From Thermoplasmata archaeon (GTDB lineage Archaea > Thermoplasmatota > Thermoplasmata > GCA-020350865), in assembly GCA_020348445.1 (NCBI GenBank), contig CP070751.1:3843765-3907764 (forward strand): a stretch of DNA of 64,000 nt. Reading direction: 5' to 3'. Of the stretch, positions 8,339 to 16,301 are shown one piece after another. Position numbers and translations under genes: made by a program. How positions within the stretch are numbered: the stretch's first letter is position 1; every line of letters starts with the position of its first letter. Under the pieces are notes generated by a model. That model had not been told where the DNA came from. It ran no database searches and saw nothing but the letters and a program-made list of their open reading frames with translations.

Positions 8339-9448
8339 GGGATAGTCGATATCACCCCTTTTACCTATTAAAGAAAGGACTTTTTTATCGGCTAGGATCT
8401 TAAAACCCTCTTCGATATGCTTGTCTTTTAGCCCCAAGTATATCTTCCTAAGCTGAAACGCTCTTTTTAGCTCCTTTCCAACATCAGCCTGAACCAGTTG
8501 GGGATATTTTCTCAAGCTCTTTTCAGATACATCCTCATATTCCAAAGCCCCGGCCGCCACATTGGCTGCATACCCCCCCGAAAGGAGCCCAAGATATATG
8601 CCCCCTCCCGAAAGTGGTTTTACCTGGCAGGCTGAATCACCCACCAGCATTACCCCATCTGAGACAATATTTTTTGTAGGTCCTATGGGGATTGCACCAG
8701 TAATATAGGTTTCGATTTTTACATCTTTCAACCTGGATCTGACTGCTTTATGTGTAAGAAGGTTTTCGAAGTAGTGACGTGTATTTTTTTTATCATGTGC
8801 CGTGCATAGACCAAGCCTTGCCCCACCTTCCCCTGTAGGTATGAGCCAGGCAAAGAATCCCGGAGCGATTTTATTGCCAACAAAAATATCAACGTATTCA
8901 ATATCAAAATCCGTATTTACGATGCATTCAGCCCCAAATCCCGAGAGCACCTCTTTGGGTTTTGGAAATCCAAATGATCGAGCAACAATGGAACCTAAAC
9001 CATCGCATCCTACTATCAAATTCGCTGTAAAATCCTCTTTTTTCCCTTTTTTACTCTCCTGAATGTGGATTTTACCATTCTTTCTTTTGACCTCCTTCAC
9101 CTTTGATCCCAAGTGAAGGTCACAACCAGAGTCCACGGCATTAATCACTATAGAATTGTCAAATTCCGCCCTGTCGATTACGCACGCTTTAGGTGAATTG
9201 CTGTGAATGTCCAGGATTTGGTCTGAGGGAGAGTGGACCTTTGCTCCTTTAATCTCGTTTAAGACGCCCTTTTTATTTCCTAGTATATCAAAAACCCTAA
9301 GGGAAACAAGGCCAGCACATTGAATTGGCCTTCCTATTTCGTTGTGCTCCTCAAAAAGACCCACGTCAAAGCCCTGACTTCCGAGGAGATGGGCCACATG
9401 ACCTCCTGCGGGACCCGCACCAACGACAATAACGTCATAATGTTTCAT
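8258..9448 (-). CDS. Geranylgeranyl reductase family flavoprotein
   Basis: A 396-residue FAD-dependent reductase that saturates isoprenoid double bonds, in archaea typically of digeranylgeranylglycerol phospholipids (membrane maturation) or of quinone side chains. Seen: Rossmann FAD motif VVGAGPAGGHVAHLL (8-22), GRPIQCAGLVS (39-49), GCDGLGSIVARSFG (147-160), and the second FAD motif LVGDSACQVKPLSGGGIYLGLLSGG (~268-292). Length is normal for the family. It is transcribed alone toward the preceding gene and overlaps it by 81 bases at the 3' ends. Substrate cannot be settled from sequence. Confidence 0.9.
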   Translation of the reverse strand: MKHYDVIVVGAGPAGGHVAHLLGSQGFDVGLFEEHNEIGRPIQCAGLVSLRVFDILGNKKGVLNEIKGAKVHSPSDQILDIHSNSPKACVIDRAEFDNSIVINAVDSGCDLHLGSKVKEVKRKNGKIHIQESKKGKKEDFTANLIVGCDGLGSIVARSFGFPKPKEVLSGFGAECIVNTDFDIEYVDIFVGNKIAPGFFAWLIPTGEGGARLGLCTAHDKKNTRHYFENLLTHKAVRSRLKDVKIETYITGAIPIGPTKNIVSDGVMLVGDSACQVKPLSGGGIYLGLLSGGYAANVAAGALEYEDVSEKSLRKYPQLVQADVGKELKRAFQLRKIYLGLKDKHIEEGFKILADKKVLSLIGKRGDIDYPSGLTKAVLKKAPRLMKFAGPVLKSLI

Positions 9449-9705
9449 AGCGAAAAGGCTGAACGAATTAAGCGTATTTTAGGGTATGGGTTGTTAGAAT
9501 CCTCGGTCTTTAAGTTTCGAGAATTATAAGAAATAAACATATAAATAAGAAATGATATGGTGCTGAGAGATTCTCAGGGAAATTCAAAATTGTTAAAATC
9601 AAAATAAGGCAAATAGGAAAAAATCATAGGGGGATCTTAGATTGGTATTTGAATTGGGCCAGGTGTAGCCAAAAATCAATGAGATCGAAAAAGGATTTGA
9701 ATGCT

Positions 9706-11661
9706 ATGAAATTGAAAAAGGAACTGGGATTGCTTGAGGTCTTCTGCATATCATCAGGCGCCATGATCAGCTCTGGTTTATTCGTGTTGCCAGCCATTGC
9801 TTATTCAAAGGCAGGACCCTATGTTATTTTTGCCTACATGTTGGCAGGTATCTTGGTTATTCCTACTATTTTATCAAAAGCTGAGCTTGTCACCGCCATG
9901 CCCAAAACAGGCGGAGTTTATTACTTTACCGACAGGAGCATGGGCCCCATGATGGGGACCTTGGGGGGACTTGCGGCATGGTTCTCACTTGCGTTCAAAT
10001 CTGCCTTTGCCTTGCTGGGAATAGGAATATTTGCCCTGTTGTTCAATCCTGGTCTTACGATATTGCAGATAAAGATAATCGCTGTCATATGCGTTTTAAT
10101 ATTCACTGTAGTCAATCTTTTGGGCGTGAAACTCGCAGGGAGAATCCAGACATTTATCGTTATCACACTCCTTGTTCTGCTTACACTGTATGTAATCACA
10201 GGTGTCTTTTTTATTGATTCATCGCGGTTCCGCCCTGAAACATCAATTGGCTTAGGCTCGGTATTTGCCACCGCAGGTCTTGTTTTTGTCTCCTATGCTG
10301 GGACCACGAAAATCGCGGCTGTGGCAGGGGAGGTCAAAGATCCTGGGCGAAACCTACCTCTAGGCATGTTCTTTTCCTGGGGTGTTGTGACGATGCTTTA
10401 CATCATGGTGATCTTCGTAACTGTGGGTACTGTTGCGCCAGGGGAACTCAGGGACACCCTAACACCCATTACATTGGGTGGAGAGGTTTCAATGGGCCTT
10501 TTCGGCATTATAATAATGAGCTTTGCTGCCATCTTGGCCTACATTTCCACTGGTAATGCGGGTATCTTGGCTGCATCCCGCGATCCAATGGCCATGGGGA
10601 AAGATGACCTATTACCCAGGACTTTTGGGAACGTATCTAAGCGGGGAACACCATGGGTTGCGATCCTTTTTACTTCTGCATTCATGATTGTTGTTGTGCT
10701 GTTTCTGGATCTCGAAGATTTTGTAAAGACAGCCTCCACATTGAAACTCATATTGTTTATCCTGGCGAACCTTGCCCTTATATTTATGAGGGAGAGTAAC
10801 ATAAGACACTATCGCCCCAAATATAAGGCACCTTTTTACCCTTATGTTCAGATATTTGGGATTATCGGATACGGATTTCTCATCTTTCAGATGGGGAGCG
10901 TTCCCCTCATGATAACTGGTATCTTTCTTGCCTGCGGATTGGGCTGGTATTTTATTTATGCACATGGGAAAATCAAACGCGAATACGCTCTTCTTCATGT
11001 GGTGGAAAGGGTAATAGGCATCAAATCCACGGATCACCTACTAGACGAGGAATTAAGAGAAGTACTGATAGAGAGAGACAATATCCTAGAATCCAGATTT
11101 GAACAGAACATAAAGAAGTGTACTGTTTTGGACCTCAAATATTTTGTTCCGCCAGAGGAGTTCGCTGAAAAGGTGGCAGAGCCCTTGGCTAAACACTTGA
11201 ATATGAGCGAGGATGAACTGTATTTTCGGTTAATTAACCGAGAAAAAAAATCCAATATAATGGTAAGACCAGGATTTGCGGTGATCTCCTTTCATATCAA
11301 AGGACGAAACAAGTTTGAAATTGAATTGGTGCGAACAAAAAGAGGTGCCCGCTTCTCAGACGAATTCCCAGCAGTTCGTGCAGCTTTTATAGTGGTTTCT
11401 TCCTCTGATGAGCAGAATTTCTATCTTCACTCCCTTATGTGGATGGTTCAAATCGCAGAAACAGTGGATTTTGAAAAAGAATGGATAAATGCAAAAGACA
11501 GCAATGAGTTACGGGAAATTATCTTAAAATCGTGGAGAAAGCGAGGAATTGAGTCGTTAGATATTAAGGAAATTGAAAAGGGGAGCCAGGAGATTATCAA
11601 AATAGAGGAAAAAAAAGAAAGCAAAGAAATCAAAGGAGATATTGATGAAGAAGACAGGTAA
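9706..11661 (+). CDS. APC-family amino acid permease with C-terminal PTS EIIA-like domain
   Basis: About 651 residues. The first ~430 are a twelve-helix amino acid/polyamine/organocation (APC) transporter; the substrate-site loop ISSGAMISSGLFVLPAIAYSKAGP and PKTGGVYYFTDRSMGP are characteristic. The following ~220 residues are cytoplasmic and resemble a PTS fructose/nitrogen EIIA domain (RPGFAVISFHIKGRNKFEIELVRTKRGARF, then SLMWMVQIAETVDFEKEWINAKDSNELREII), a regulatory fold. The canonical GIAIPH active histidine is replaced by an AVISFH arrangement, so phosphotransfer may be lost. I chose ATG 9706, preceded by AAGGA at ~9691; an upstream in-frame TTG at 9649 would add 19 residues. The acidic/lysine-rich tail runs into the next gene, which starts 17 bases before this stop. 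Confidence 0.85.
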   Translation: MKLKKELGLLEVFCISSGAMISSGLFVLPAIAYSKAGPYVIFAYMLAGILVIPTILSKAELVTAMPKTGGVYYFTDRSMGPMMGTLGGLAAWFSLAFKSAFALLGIGIFALLFNPGLTILQIKIIAVICVLIFTVVNLLGVKLAGRIQTFIVITLLVLLTLYVITGVFFIDSSRFRPETSIGLGSVFATAGLVFVSYAGTTKIAAVAGEVKDPGRNLPLGMFFSWGVVTMLYIMVIFVTVGTVAPGELRDTLTPITLGGEVSMGLFGIIIMSFAAILAYISTGNAGILAASRDPMAMGKDDLLPRTFGNVSKRGTPWVAILFTSAFMIVVVLFLDLEDFVKTASTLKLILFILANLALIFMRESNIRHYRPKYKAPFYPYVQIFGIIGYGFLIFQMGSVPLMITGIFLACGLGWYFIYAHGKIKREYALLHVVERVIGIKSTDHLLDEELREVLIERDNILESRFEQNIKKCTVLDLKYFVPPEEFAEKVAEPLAKHLNMSEDELYFRLINREKKSNIMVRPGFAVISFHIKGRNKFEIELVRTKRGARFSDEFPAVRAAFIVVSSSDEQNFYLHSLMWMVQIAETVDFEKEWINAKDSNELREIILKSWRKRGIESLDIKEIEKGSQEIIKIEEKKESKEIKGDIDEEDR

Positions 11662-12211
11662 GATATCAAAGGAAGAGCTGATATACAAAGCGCATAAGGA
11701 TAAGGAAAAGCATGTAATGGATTTGAAACTCCGGGAGCGGGGAATGTGGGTCCATTATCTTTTTCAGAGCCTTTTAGCCACATTTTCGATATTCCTGGTA
11801 TTGCTCGTTCTCCAACTTGCCACACCTGTCATTGTGGCAGCCTTGGGTGCAACGGCTTTTGTCTGTTTTGCCATGCCAAAGAATATAACAGCCCAACCAA
11901 GAAATGTAGTAGGAGGGCACATGGTGGGTGTTCTGTCAGGAGGTGTGTGTGCATTATTGTTCATCTCATTTGGGGGGGATTCAACGTTTATCCACATAAT
12001 TTTCGCAAGCCTTTCCGTTGGTGTTACCATCTTTATCATGGTGGTTACAGATACAGAGCATCCGCCGGGATGCAGCACTGCCCTGGGTTTGGTAGTTCAT
12101 CCCGCAGTGCCTTTGGATGTGGCCCTTTATGGAGGATTCATTTTAATCAGTGCCTCGATCATCGCTTTTGTAAAGCATGCACTTGACCCAAAGTTAAAGG
12201 ACCTGGTATGA
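11645..12211 (+). CDS. HPP family integral membrane protein
   Basis: A 188-residue membrane protein of the HPP family, some members of which carry nitrite or other small anions in plastids and bacteria. After a basic 35-residue N-terminus there are four to five hydrophobic helices; the signature TDTEHPPGCSTALGL carries the HPP motif and AALGATAFVCFAMPKN matches the family's first conserved block. The start ATG (11645, or TTG 11642) lies inside the end of the permease gene and the stop overlaps the Cgi121 start as ATGA, so the three genes form one operon. A transport or channel role coupled to the APC permease is an inference. Confidence 0.85.
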   Translation: MKKTGKISKEELIYKAHKDKEKHVMDLKLRERGMWVHYLFQSLLATFSIFLVLLVLQLATPVIVAALGATAFVCFAMPKNITAQPRNVVGGHMVGVLSGGVCALLFISFGGDSTFIHIIFASLSVGVTIFIMVVTDTEHPPGCSTALGLVVHPAVPLDVALYGGFILISASIIAFVKHALDPKLKDLV

Positions 12212-12711
12212 TGGAGAAAAAATTCAATATAATCGGCTGCAGGGGCAAAATCGATTCTGTTGAAGAATTCATAAAAAAGGCCCGAGATTTTGTGTCAAAT
12301 AACGATCTTTTGCTGCAATTTTTAGATGCTGATAAAATAATTGGCAAAGAGCATATCCTCTTGGCAATTGAGCATGCAATCCGGGCATTTGAAAGAAAGG
12401 ACAACATCTCGGAAACCCTGGCCATGGAAATCCTTATCTATGCTGCAGGCGAACCCCAGATAAACAACGCACTGGCCGCAATTGGATTAAAAGATGGATG
12501 TGAAAAAGTGGCGGTTATTGCCGATAGTTCCATGGATATTGGATCATTGTTGGCCCACTTGAACCTGAGCCGAGATGACGAGGTCTTGACATTCAACAAA
12601 TCAAAACTTCGAGAATTTGGAATAACAGATACAGAAATTTCCACAGTGGACGAAAGCAAAATCAAGGATTTGGTGCTGGAGAGGGTGGCCATGGTAGATG
12701 TTAAGAAATGA
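12208..12711 (+). CDS. cgi121: KEOPS complex subunit Cgi121
   Basis: A 167-residue Cgi121/TPRKB homologue. This KEOPS subunit binds the 3' CCA end of tRNA and helps the Kae1-Bud32 core make the universal t6A37 modification. Family features seen: LLQFLDADKIIGKEHILLAIEHAIRAFERKDNI followed by LAMEILIYAAGEPQINNALAAIGLKDG, and VAVI near the C-terminal half. It starts ATGATG, overlapping the HPP stop. Other KEOPS genes (Kae1-Bud32, Pcc1) are not in the window; placement in a transporter operon is unusual but archaeal Cgi121 genes are often scattered. Confidence 0.85.
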   Translation: MMEKKFNIIGCRGKIDSVEEFIKKARDFVSNNDLLLQFLDADKIIGKEHILLAIEHAIRAFERKDNISETLAMEILIYAAGEPQINNALAAIGLKDGCEKVAVIADSSMDIGSLLAHLNLSRDDEVLTFNKSKLREFGITDTEISTVDESKIKDLVLERVAMVDVKK

Positions 12712-12815
12712 TTTTTATCTAACTTTTCCTAAACGCTACCTCAATTTTCATTTGATTATAGCAAATATATAGATTTTTATCATGCATTTTGGATTTGTTG
12801 AGTATTGTTACTAAA

Positions 12816-15323
12816 TCAAGGAGGAACATCCCAAACCCGCTCATACTTTGAGTTAATATAGTATCCTCTTCCCACCTCGAAATAATCGAACTCCTCGATT
12901 TCATCCCAAGTTTGGGTGGAGGCATCGTAAGTCCAGATCGCATTTAGATCTTGCTCAAAAATTATGTTATTCAAAGCCATGGTTCTGGTTTTATTGCTAG
13001 AAGATGGATATCCCACAAGATTCCAACCAGGATATAGGGTAATTATCATGTTTTCGAAGGGTGGGATTCCAAAGTATTCGAATGAAATACCACCTTGCTC
13101 GGTGATATATATCCAAAAGCCAATGGTGTGGTCTATGTCATGAAAATCGTTCAAATGAGATGGTTTTAAGGAACAGTTATGCTTCCAATGGTCGTTATCA
13201 TCCATTGTATTATACCATTGGACTGCTTTGTATGAGCCGTTTATTGAAGATAAAACATCGCCTACGTTTGTGTTGGATTGAATATACGGGATTGAGATAA
13301 GATTCCAACCCTCATATAGAAAGATGTAATTTCCAATGGGGACAACTAACGGGTAGTTATCCCGGGAATCATCATCTATTGCATAAGGAGTATCCCCTAT
13401 TCCATCACCGCCTAAGATATCTTGATTAGGCCCTTTATAGTAATCAACACCATCATAATCAGACCAATAATTACCACCGCTCGGATAACCGTTATCCCAT
13501 TGATTACCGAAATTCGTATCATCGTAGGCTTGATTGAGGTTATTAATAATATTGTTGTGATAAATTTTATTGTTTGATGATGAGCTAAGATTGATGCCTT
13601 CTACATTGTTCGATGATATTTTGTTGCTTATTATCATATTATTATTCGATGATGAAAGAACTCGTATGCCGTATTTATTGTTCGAAACATTGTTATCGGC
13701 AATCGTGTTGTCATTGGATTGAAAATCAAGTTGGATGCCCTCTCCATTGTTCGATATATTGTTGTTTGTTATGGTGTGGTTTGACGACCATCTAAGATAG
13801 ATGCCTTCTTCAAGATTCGATGAAATATTGTTGTTTGTTATGCTGTTATATGATGAAGGGGGGCCATGAATAGTGATGCCGCGCATCTTATTCGAAGAGA
13901 TATTGTTATTTATTATGTCAACGCTTGAGCAAAACCAACTTTTGATACCATCATTAAGGTTCGATGAAATATCGTTGTTTGTTATGTCAATGTTAGATGA
14001 TGAATAAAGTATGATGCCTATCAATTCATTCGATGAGATATTATTGTTAGTTATTTTAGTGTTTGATGCTGAATCGAGATAGATGCCGAGAACATCGTTA
14101 TTTGATATATTGTTGCCTGTTATGTTTATATTCATGGAGTAAGCAAGCTCGATTCCCACATCTGTTTTATTTATTTGCAAATTTTTTACATTCACGTTTG
14201 TGCAATTGGCAAGAATTACCTGCCCAAGTGATATCCCATCGATATTTATGCCGTTGCTATCCTTATAATAGAACAAGGGTCTATCGTTTACTGTATTGTT
14301 GTCAGGAATTGTGTGGGTGTTATAGTGGGAGAGTTGGTTTCCTTTTATGAAAACACCATCATTGGTGATATTGTTGTTTGCTATGGAGTTGTTTGATGTG
14401 CGGTAAAGCCAGATGCCCCACTCGTTGTTCGATAAGACAGTGTTGTTTGTTATGATGTTGTTTGATGAATAGGCAAGATAAATGCCGCAATAACTGTTTG
14501 ATGAGACATTGTTGTTTGTTATGATATTGTTTGATGGAAACCACCAAAAATAGATGCCCGCTCCCTTGTTTAAAAATATATTGTTACCATTTATCATGTT
14601 GCTGTTTGAGGAGAATAGAAGATAGATGCCCTCATAGTTCGATGTAATATTGTTGTTTATTATATTGTTGTTTGATGATGAGTCAAGCAAGATACCAACG
14701 CCATTAGAATGGTTGTAGATTTGGTTTGAAGTTATGTTGTTGTTTGATGATGAGTAAAGATATATGCCATCACCACTACTGTCAGATTGGTTGTAGATTT
14801 GGTTTGAAGTAATATTGTTATTTGATGATGAGTCGAGATAGATGCCAGAATAGTCGTTCGAATGAACTTTATTATTTGTTATGTTGTTGTTTGACGATGA
14901 GTCAAGATAAATGCCGCAACTGCCGTAGGTTATATCACAGTATTTAATCTCCGCATGTCCCGTAGAATTTATCTGAATATTTCTCCAATCCGAAAGCAGG
15001 GGCGTTATTTTGTTCGATGTTATGTTAATTCCGCTAATTTTGTTACCAACAGCACTCAGGTTTCCATCAACATATATGCTGTAGTATCCATCGAATTTTA
15101 CCTCCACACCTGGCTCAATAGTTAATATCGCGCCGCTTAAAACAATCACATCGCCAACAACAATATAAGGGCTACCTGCTAGGTCCCAGATTTCACCAGG
15201 AGGTGATATAGGTCCTCCGACTAAAGTTCCATGTGCATTCTCGCTCTCAAAATTAAAAAAACCAACAAATCCTACGATCACCAAGAGGCATACGATACCA
15301 ATCGAGGGCAATCTATTGATCAT
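12816..15323 (-). CDS. Secreted NosD-type right-handed beta-helix protein (A)
   Basis: An 835-residue extracellular protein. A signal peptide/anchor (MINRLPSIGIVCLLVIVGFVGFF) precedes a start block GGPISPPGEIWDLAGSPYIVVGDVIV shared with the surface protein at 40.3 kb. Residues ~130-620 consist of some twenty ~22-24-residue turns of the type SSNNNITxNxIxxNxxGIYL, the parallel beta-helix repeat of NosD/CASH proteins, very rich in Asn and Ser and thus likely N-glycosylated. After a YPSGGNYWSDYDGVDYYKGPNQD segment typical of NosD ends, a C-terminal domain has two GWNLISIP/GWNLVGYP repeats and ends WDVPP. No C-terminal anchor is visible. Probable role in cell surface or polysaccharide binding or degradation; no catalytic residue assigned. 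Confidence 0.85.
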   Translation of the reverse strand: MINRLPSIGIVCLLVIVGFVGFFNFESENAHGTLVGGPISPPGEIWDLAGSPYIVVGDVIVLSGAILTIEPGVEVKFDGYYSIYVDGNLSAVGNKISGINITSNKITPLLSDWRNIQINSTGHAEIKYCDITYGSCGIYLDSSSNNNITNNKVHSNDYSGIYLDSSSNNNITSNQIYNQSDSSGDGIYLYSSSNNNITSNQIYNHSNGVGILLDSSSNNNIINNNITSNYEGIYLLFSSNSNMINGNNIFLNKGAGIYFWWFPSNNIITNNNVSSNSYCGIYLAYSSNNIITNNTVLSNNEWGIWLYRTSNNSIANNNITNDGVFIKGNQLSHYNTHTIPDNNTVNDRPLFYYKDSNGINIDGISLGQVILANCTNVNVKNLQINKTDVGIELAYSMNINITGNNISNNDVLGIYLDSASNTKITNNNISSNELIGIILYSSSNIDITNNDISSNLNDGIKSWFCSSVDIINNNISSNKMRGITIHGPPSSYNSITNNNISSNLEEGIYLRWSSNHTITNNNISNNGEGIQLDFQSNDNTIADNNVSNNKYGIRVLSSSNNNMIISNKISSNNVEGINLSSSSNNKIYHNNIINNLNQAYDDTNFGNQWDNGYPSGGNYWSDYDGVDYYKGPNQDILGGDGIGDTPYAIDDDSRDNYPLVVPIGNYIFLYEGWNLISIPYIQSNTNVGDVLSSINGSYKAVQWYNTMDDNDHWKHNCSLKPSHLNDFHDIDHTIGFWIYITEQGGISFEYFGIPPFENMIITLYPGWNLVGYPSSSNKTRTMALNNIIFEQDLNAIWTYDASTQTWDEIEEFDYFEVGRGYYINSKYERVWDVPP

Positions 15324-15480
15324 ATTGACCCTTCTCCGTCTTAAATTGCTGTTATTATCTATATTGGTGCTGTATATTATATATGTTTTGTAATCCCAAA
15401 TAAAAGGGAAAAAAATATGCGTAGGAACTTATCCGCTCCCGGCAATTAAGAACATAGTGCGTGAAATGTTTGGTTTGTCT

Positions 15481-15948
15481 CTACCAGCCAACAGCATCGA
15501 CTTCTGGTCCGTAGATTGAATCACCAAAACCAGTCTGACCCGTTGCACCAGTGATATAAACGTATTGCCACACCTCTCCTGGGTCCGACGGTGTTTCAAA
15601 GGTTAAATTCTCTGTATCCCAACCATTCCCCAAAACAGCCTCAGTCAAGTTAGCTGACTCTATCTGTATCCCATATGATTCATTTATAGTAGAACTGGCG
15701 TAAACCGTGAAAGTTGTGCTGGGGGGGATCCCATCGCCCTCATCAAAAGCGAGCCTCAGCATTCCGAGTCTTTTAGGATTATTTTGCCCTGCGGTAGCAT
15801 GGACACCGTCTGGGGCACCGATTGCTTCATTTGCATTTGTACAGTACATGGAACCAGTTGTAGATACTATCCAAGGAGCAACTGATGAACCGCTCATAAA
15901 GATGGTAACGGCTAGTACAATTCCAAATATTATGACAAACCTCTTCAT
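15481..15948 (-). CDS. Small secreted protein with F5/8C-like beta-sandwich (A)
   Basis: A 155-residue secreted protein. The signal peptide (VIIFGIVLAVTIFMSGSSV) is followed by a single domain with the order N-E-AIGAPDGVHAT...LRLAFDEG...TFTVYASSTINESYGIQIES...WQYVYITG...YGPEVDAVGW. This pattern, ending in a DAVGW strand, resembles discoidin/cell-surface jelly-roll domains that bind carbohydrate; that assignment is an impression. It is a clear paralogue of the gene at 19027-19527. Start ATG 15948 follows GGGAGGTG; the GTG at 15957 overlaps that Shine-Dalgarno and is rejected. It lies between two beta-helix genes of the same strand. Confidence 0.8.
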   Translation of the reverse strand: MKRFVIIFGIVLAVTIFMSGSSVAPWIVSTTGSMYCTNANEAIGAPDGVHATAGQNNPKRLGMLRLAFDEGDGIPPSTTFTVYASSTINESYGIQIESANLTEAVLGNGWDTENLTFETPSDPGEVWQYVYITGATGQTGFGDSIYGPEVDAVGW

Positions 15949-15970
15949 TTTTTTCACCTCCCTTCAACCT

Positions 15971-15996
15971 GGTATTTATTCCGCGCCCCACCTCGG
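15971..15996 (-). promoter_or_regulatory. Leader element shared by the two small secreted genes (copy 1)
   Basis: On the plus strand this reads GGTATTTATT then CCGCGCCCCACCTCGG. The same 26-base block recurs at 19562-19587 with only three internal differences. Both copies lie 20-35 bases upstream of a small secreted protein's start codon and neither is part of a shared coding frame. Function unknown; could be a 5' UTR protein-binding or structural element. Confidence 0.45.
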
Positions 15997-16191
15997 CGCG
16001 TTATCATCTCGCAGCCCAAAAATATCAAAGGGCCGGTTCTAGAAAGTTTCAACTGGAATATCGTATTATTATCCTTCCTCTCCCGCCTTTTTATCACCCC
16101 CGCCCTCTCCGTGTTTTTTGATGGAGTCGTCACATCTCAGGTGGTAACGTTTCCTACAATACATTCCTTTGCATAACAGTTGCTAAGTGGT

Positions 16192-16235
16192 GTATAAAAA
16201 CGTTTTGTGGAACGTTCCGCAAAAGATTTTTATAC
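16192..16235. promoter_or_regulatory. Palindromic operator between two divergent TATA boxes
   Basis: A 22-base near-perfect palindrome at 16203-16224 (TTTTGTGGAAC/GTTCCGCAAAA, one mismatched pair) is flanked symmetrically by TTTTTATAC boxes reading outward: on the minus strand at 16192-16200 and on the plus strand at 16227-16235. The left promoter would drive a ~200-base leader into the small secreted protein gene; the right one would make an antisense transcript against the end of the 875-residue beta-helix gene, as no plus-strand gene follows. The intergenic stretch 15958-16301 otherwise holds only the shared leader element and a short open frame of doubtful value. Confidence 0.5.
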
Positions 16236-16301
16236 TAGAAAATGTCCAGATAAAAAGAATATACCCAATAACGGAGTGGTGAGGAAACAATAAGTTTTAC
16301 A

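Noticed and set aside
13500-14940. Regularly spaced repeats resembling a CRISPR array
   Set aside because: The period (~70 bases) and degeneracy follow codons of the Asn/Ser-rich beta-helix turns; there are no identical repeats with unique spacers and no cas genes.
15958-16110. About 50-residue frame in the leader of the small secreted gene
   Set aside because: GTG start without good spacing, and the homologous leader at 19.6 kb does not keep that frame.
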